A stretch of DNA of 9,291 bases from Chromatiales bacterium (GTDB taxonomy: Bacteria; Pseudomonadota; Gammaproteobacteria; SZUA-152), in assembly GCA_026999335.1 (NCBI GenBank), contig JALTPW010000674.1:1-9291 (forward strand), given 5' to 3'. This document shows, piece by piece, positions 5,358-9,291 of the stretch (the first letter of the stretch is position 1; each line of letters begins with the position of its first letter). Position numbers and translations under genes: made by a program. The notes beneath the pieces are model-generated. The model was not told the origin of the DNA, did no database searches, and worked only from the letters and a program-made list of their open reading frames with translations.

Positions 5358-6044
5358 TTACCAGTATTTAGGTCGGAGAATGGGCTTCTTTTTGGTCGGT
5401 ATGGGGTTGGATAGCTGTGATTTTTCCAGCTCATTATCCAGAATGTGATCGCGGGTCCAGTTCGCGTGTTTGCTTAGTCGCTGGTTTGGTGGTCGGCGTG
5501 TTTTACCCGGATCTGGTTTTGTAATCGGTATAACAATTCCGATATTGATTGAATCACCTTTGTCCAGACGGATCATTTCAAGAGCGGGTTCGAGATCAGT
5601 ATCGTTGGAAACCAGGACAATTTGATCACAGTCTCCCCGCATCACATCGCGGTAGGCGTGCAGGGCGATGTTAACGTCTGTCTGTTTTTCCTCAAGACGC
5701 CACACTTCTGCTCGATCCGATTTGACTGGCGGATGTTGGTATCTGGGCAGATTGGCGTAGTCGAGAGAGTAGTAGCCTTTGATGATTTCGATTTGTTCCG
5801 GATAGAGTATCTTCAATGCCCGGTGATAGTCGTTTTGAGCTATTTGTGCTGCTTGACCCCGGCTGGCAACTTTAGCTTTGATGTCAGCGGTGAAGTATTT
5901 GATCTTGCTGATAGTTGCTCGGGGAGATTGGGTTTTAATGATGTGCTCAAAAAAGAGTTTATGGATATCCAGCCATTTATGCTTTGTGTGCTTTAGGCAC
6001 CCGTAGTAGAGGTTGTATCCATCAATGTAAACCACCGTTCTCAC
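5358..6044 (-). CDS. NYN-domain (PIN-like, LabA/DUF88) putative ribonuclease
   Basis: The 228-residue product opens with VVYIDGYNLYYGCLK, the hallmark start of NYN domains, a PIN/FEN-like nuclease superfamily expected to act on RNA with metal-binding aspartates. Candidate acidic residues are Asp8, Asp123 (QTDVNIALHAYRD) and Asp148/Asp150 (VSNDTDLEPAL). The C-terminal part, from about residue 176, is rich in Lys, Arg and Pro and ends KKKPILRPKYW, possibly a nucleic-acid-binding tail. A GTG start at 6042-6044 is chosen because GGAGGT (6052-6057) lies seven bases upstream and the domain begins there; the frame stays open to 6125 without family resemblance. It is AT-richer than its neighbours (26/60 GC at 5881-5940 against 38/60 in thiC), suggesting acquisition. 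No antitoxin-like partner lies beside it. The domain call is secure; substrate and role are unknown. Confidence 0.85.
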   Translation of the reverse strand: MRTVVYIDGYNLYYGCLKHTKHKWLDIHKLFFEHIIKTQSPRATISKIKYFTADIKAKVASRGQAAQIAQNDYHRALKILYPEQIEIIKGYYSLDYANLPRYQHPPVKSDRAEVWRLEEKQTDVNIALHAYRDVMRGDCDQIVLVSNDTDLEPALEMIRLDKGDSINIGIVIPITKPDPGKTRRPPNQRLSKHANWTRDHILDNELEKSQLSNPIPTKKKPILRPKYW

Positions 6045-6063
6045 GGATATTACCTCCAGAAAT

Positions 6064-6102
6064 GGAAAAACCGCCGAAAGGCGGTTTTTCCGCCCCAAGC
6101 GG
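6064..6102 (-). promoter_or_regulatory. Terminator-like hairpin with competing stem in the NYN leader
   Basis: A perfect 12-base-pair hairpin (6064-6075 with 6080-6091, loop GAAA on the plus strand) has A and T tracts on both sides, so it looks like a bidirectional intrinsic terminator. On the minus strand its U run ends six bases before the NYN Shine-Dalgarno. Just upstream on that strand, GGCGG (6094-6090) could instead pair with CCGCC (6084-6080) across an AAAAA loop, opening the terminator. CCGC (6102-6099) could pair with GCGG (6093-6090) and restore it. This is the four-segment layout of a transcription attenuator. The alternative reading is a simple terminator for a plus-strand transcript, although no plus-strand gene ends there. 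Confidence 0.6.
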
Positions 6103-6157
6103 AAGCCAACTAAATGACCCCGCAAGGGGTGAGTCGTGGCCCGAAGTATGGCAAATG

Positions 6158-6185
6158 ATTATCAAGATATCAAGATAGATAGCAA
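6158..6185 (-). promoter_or_regulatory. Candidate NYN gene promoter
   Basis: On the minus strand a -35 TTGCTA (6185-6180, 4/6) and a -10 GATAAT (6163-6158, 5/6) are separated by 16 bases. The spacer overlaps a tandem octamer, TATCAAGA twice at 6160-6175 on the plus strand. Transcription would begin near 6151 and give a leader of about 107 bases that contains the terminator-like hairpin and a small ACCCC-GCAA-GGGGT hairpin (6117-6130). The promoter is predicted from hexamers alone. Confidence 0.4.
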
Positions 6186-6259
6186 TTCCCCCTCCCCCGA
6201 AACGGCGGGGTTATCGGTTGGGCGCAGAAGATTGCGCAGACGCTGGGACGAATATTTTG

Positions 6260-6265
6260 TATAAT
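6260..6265 (+). promoter_or_regulatory. thiC promoter -10 box
   Basis: A perfect TATAAT lies about 15 bases upstream of the first riboswitch stem, the expected place for a start at the 5' edge of the aptamer. No good -35 is seen: the bases at 17-18 spacing (CAGACG or GCAGAC) match poorly. The promoter may rely on an activator or on flanking AT-rich bases. Confidence 0.6.
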
Positions 6266-6279
6266 CCGTCCTTATTACG

Positions 6280-6365
6280 TTGCTGGGGGTGTTCCCTTGT
6301 TTTTTTCAGGGAACTGAGAAATACCCTTTGAACCTGACCCGGTTAGCACCGGCGTAGGGAAGCGA
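6280..6365 (+). promoter_or_regulatory. TPP riboswitch (THI element) of thiC
   Basis: The aptamer binds thiamine pyrophosphate and lowers thiC expression when it is plentiful. The diagnostic core is present: CTGAGAAATACCC, then TTTGAACCTGA, the P4/P5 hairpin CCGGTTAGCACCGG, and GTAGGGAAGC. P1 can form between TTGCT (6280-6284) and AGCGA (6361-6365) with one G-U pair. P2 pairs GGGGGT (6285-6290) with ATACCC, and the variable P3 arm is TTCCCT...AGGGAA around 6292-6312. About 67 bases separate the aptamer from the thiC ATG. I see no terminator with a T run there, so control of translation, or Rho-dependent termination, is more likely than intrinsic termination. Confidence 0.95.
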
Positions 6366-6432
6366 GCTTCTGCCTCTTCTTGCGTCCGTGTTGCCTCCAG
6401 CTGAATCTCCTCTCGTCGAACAGGACAACACC

Positions 6433-8322
<1,890 letters not shown>

Positions 8323-8342
8323 AAGTTTTTGTTCCAGATACA

Positions 8343-8368
8343 AAAAACCCGCCGAGAGGCGGGTTTTT
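8343..8368. terminator. Bidirectional terminator between thiC and csp
   Basis: The perfect 11-base-pair hairpin AAAAACCCGCC (8343-8353), loop GAGA, GGCGGGTTTTT (8358-8368) has a T run on either strand. It lies 20 bases after the thiC stop and 25 bases after the csp stop, so it can end both convergent transcripts. Its sequence closely resembles the hairpin at 6064-6091. Confidence 0.93.
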
Positions 8369-8393
8369 CGTAATGCCGAAAGCAGCGTCGGTC

Positions 8394-8597
8394 TTATTCA
8401 GGCATGACGTTAGCAGCGGCTGGGCCCTTGGGACCTTGCTGGACTTCATAGTTGACTCGCTGACCCTCAGTCAGGGTCTTGAAGCCGGATCCCGAAATGG
8501 CGCTGAAATGCACAAACAAATCATCACCACCCTCTTCAGGAGCAATGAATCCGAAGCCCTTGGACTCATTGAACCACTTTACAGTACCTGTAGCCAT
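8394..8597 (-). CDS. CspA-family cold-shock protein
   Basis: The 67-residue single cold-shock domain protein binds single-stranded RNA and DNA and melts RNA secondary structure. RNP1 is KGFGFI (13-18), RNP2 is DLFVHF (26-31), and the start MATGTVKWFN is standard. Length is typical (65-70). The ATG at 8595-8597 is preferred over an upstream in-frame TTG at 8606 because it matches the family; AAGG lies nine bases upstream. The gene converges on thiC and shares its terminator. The members of this family are too similar to give a specific csp letter. Whether this one is cold-induced cannot be told from the protein; a long upstream stretch free of genes leaves room for the extended leader that cold-induced csp genes have. 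Confidence 0.96.
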   Translation of the reverse strand: MATGTVKWFNESKGFGFIAPEEGGDDLFVHFSAISGSGFKTLTEGQRVNYEVQQGPKGPAAANVMPE

Positions 8598-9005
8598 TAC
8601 ACTCAACCTTTCTAAATTTCAAAATTATTCCTGCGTACGTATTCGAGGGATAGCGCCTGAATAATATGGCGGGTAACCCCTTGAAAACCGTAGCGCCTGT
8701 GAGTATACGCCAGCATTTATCCTGACGCCACAGGCTGGACGGGTTAATTTTCGTGGCGGCTGATCGCCTCAAAACAGCCTTGCAGCCCTTTTCTGACGGG
8801 GGTTGGCCGTTTTCCGAGAGAAATGCATGCGGAAAAATAAGTGATCGATTTCCTAAGTCACGAAGGTGTATTTGTAATGCATCATAGAGCGGCTAACATT
8901 TTTTAGCTCATGATGAGGATAAAGGAGTGATGTTTAAACTCAAGTTTCGGGGTTCAATATCAAGCGGGCTGTGGCGATAATATGTTGAATTAACAGGATA
9001 TTTTG
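8598..9005. other. Gene-free stretch upstream of csp
   Basis: No gene is supported in these 408 bases. On the minus strand TATACT (8707-8702) is a possible csp -10, giving a leader near 100 bases, but no -35 matches at 16-18 bases. It lies inside a loose dyad CCTGTG (8696-8701) and CACAGG (8729-8734). TAGCGCCTG occurs twice (8651-8659 and 8691-8699). On the plus strand an AAAGGAG at 8922-8928 precedes an ATG at 8931 opening a 16-codon frame, but the spacing is only two bases and nothing supports it as a gene. No terminator with a stem and T run is visible after the HDOD-like gene. Confidence 0.5.
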
Positions 9006-9291
9006 TCATGCTCGCTGACGTGTTTTTGCTGCCATACCCTTGACGGCAAGTTGGCACAGCTGGCGGAAGCGCTGATAGGTTGTCTCATCGAGGTCACAGT
9101 CCTGGCTGTGTCGGTCGGCATAGAACAGGCCCACGGGTTTGCCGTTGATGTGTACGGACTGGGTGCAAAAGCTGTTGGTCTTAATGAGCGTCTTGACGGC
9201 ACTGGGCACCAGTCCCCAGAATTTTTCGCGGTTGCCGTCATGGATACGGATGCTCTGTGGTTTTTCCATCAGGCGTTTGAACAGGTGCGGT
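9006..9291 (-). CDS. C-terminal fragment of an HDOD-domain-type signalling protein (cut by window edge)
   Basis: Only the last 94 codons are in the window; the frame is open through 9291, so the ATG at 9267-9269 is internal, not the start. The segment reads as the C-terminal region that follows the HDOD domain in many gammaproteobacterial proteins. Recognisable stretches are LFKRLMEKPQSIRI, FWGLVPSAVKTLI, VHINGKPVGLFYADR and TYQRFRQLCQLAVKGMA. In that family this is a small GAF-like fold with the pattern NGKPVGLFYAD. HDOD proteins are HD-related domains without obvious hydrolase residues and are linked to signalling and regulation. The HDOD domain itself is outside the window, so the assignment rests on recall of the C-terminal pattern only. 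Its downstream neighbour in the direction of transcription is csp. Confidence 0.6.
   Translation of the reverse strand, partial: PHLFKRLMEKPQSIRIHDGNREKFWGLVPSAVKTLIKTNSFCTQSVHINGKPVGLFYADRHSQDCDLDETTYQRFRQLCQLAVKGMAAKTRQRA

Noticed and set aside
6045..6125. Upstream ATG for the NYN gene.
   Set aside because: The added 27 residues are encoded largely by the terminator-like hairpin, whereas the GTG at 6044 has an ideal GGAGGT.
6117..6130. ACCCC-GCAA-GGGGT hairpin as a terminator.
   Set aside because: There is no T run; it is at most an accessory hairpin in the NYN leader.
8931..8981. A 16-codon leader peptide after AAAGGAG.
   Set aside because: Only two bases separate the Shine-Dalgarno from the ATG, and no gene follows on that strand that it could control.

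Overview
This window looks like a chromosomal segment of a gammaproteobacterium. The evidence is the gene set and order: a LpxL/HtrB-type lipid A acyltransferase, a TolC-family outer-membrane protein with a Pcm-like methyltransferase beside it, and a TPP-riboswitch-controlled thiC. It also carries REP-type palindromes of the kind common in pseudomonads and relatives. I cannot name the genus. Most genes are GC-rich (38 of 60 bases in the thiC line at 7261-7320), while the NYN-domain gene is clearly richer in AT (26 of 60 GC in the line at 5881-5940).

Layout, left to right. Bases 1-216 hold no gene but contain a long imperfect inverted repeat that stops exactly at the stop codon of an lpxL-like gene (217-1140, minus). 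A 178-base divergent intergenic region carries a strong promoter framed by two dyads of the form TTAGA-N5-TCTAA. It drives a dihaem cytochrome c peroxidase gene (1319-2353, plus), which ends in a clear intrinsic terminator. A gene-free stretch (2429-3016) is filled with REP-like palindromes, including a nested inverted arrangement. Next come tolC (3017-4360, minus) and, upstream of it on the same strand, a pcm-like methyltransferase gene (4483-5142). Between these two is a third, 20-bp TTAGA/TCTAA dyad. An AT-richer NYN-domain gene (5358-6044, minus) starts at GTG behind a very strong Shine-Dalgarno; a terminator-like hairpin sits directly upstream of that Shine-Dalgarno. Divergent from it lies the thiC unit: promoter, TPP riboswitch (6280-6365), thiC (6433-8322) and a bidirectional terminator shared with a convergent cold-shock protein gene (8394-8597, minus). 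A 408-base gene-free stretch follows. The right edge cuts a minus-strand gene of which only the last 94 codons are present, resembling the C-terminal part of HDOD-domain proteins.

How the genes fit together. Most of the content is core housekeeping: envelope (lpxL, tolC), peroxide defence (ccp), thiamine synthesis (thiC) and cold-shock RNA chaperoning (csp). I do not see a multi-gene novel system. The parts most worth a second look are regulatory: the shared dyad at the ccp promoter and upstream of tolC, and a possible transcription attenuator in front of the NYN gene. The apparently foreign NYN gene inside a conserved tolC/thiC neighbourhood and the clustered REP palindromes are also of interest.
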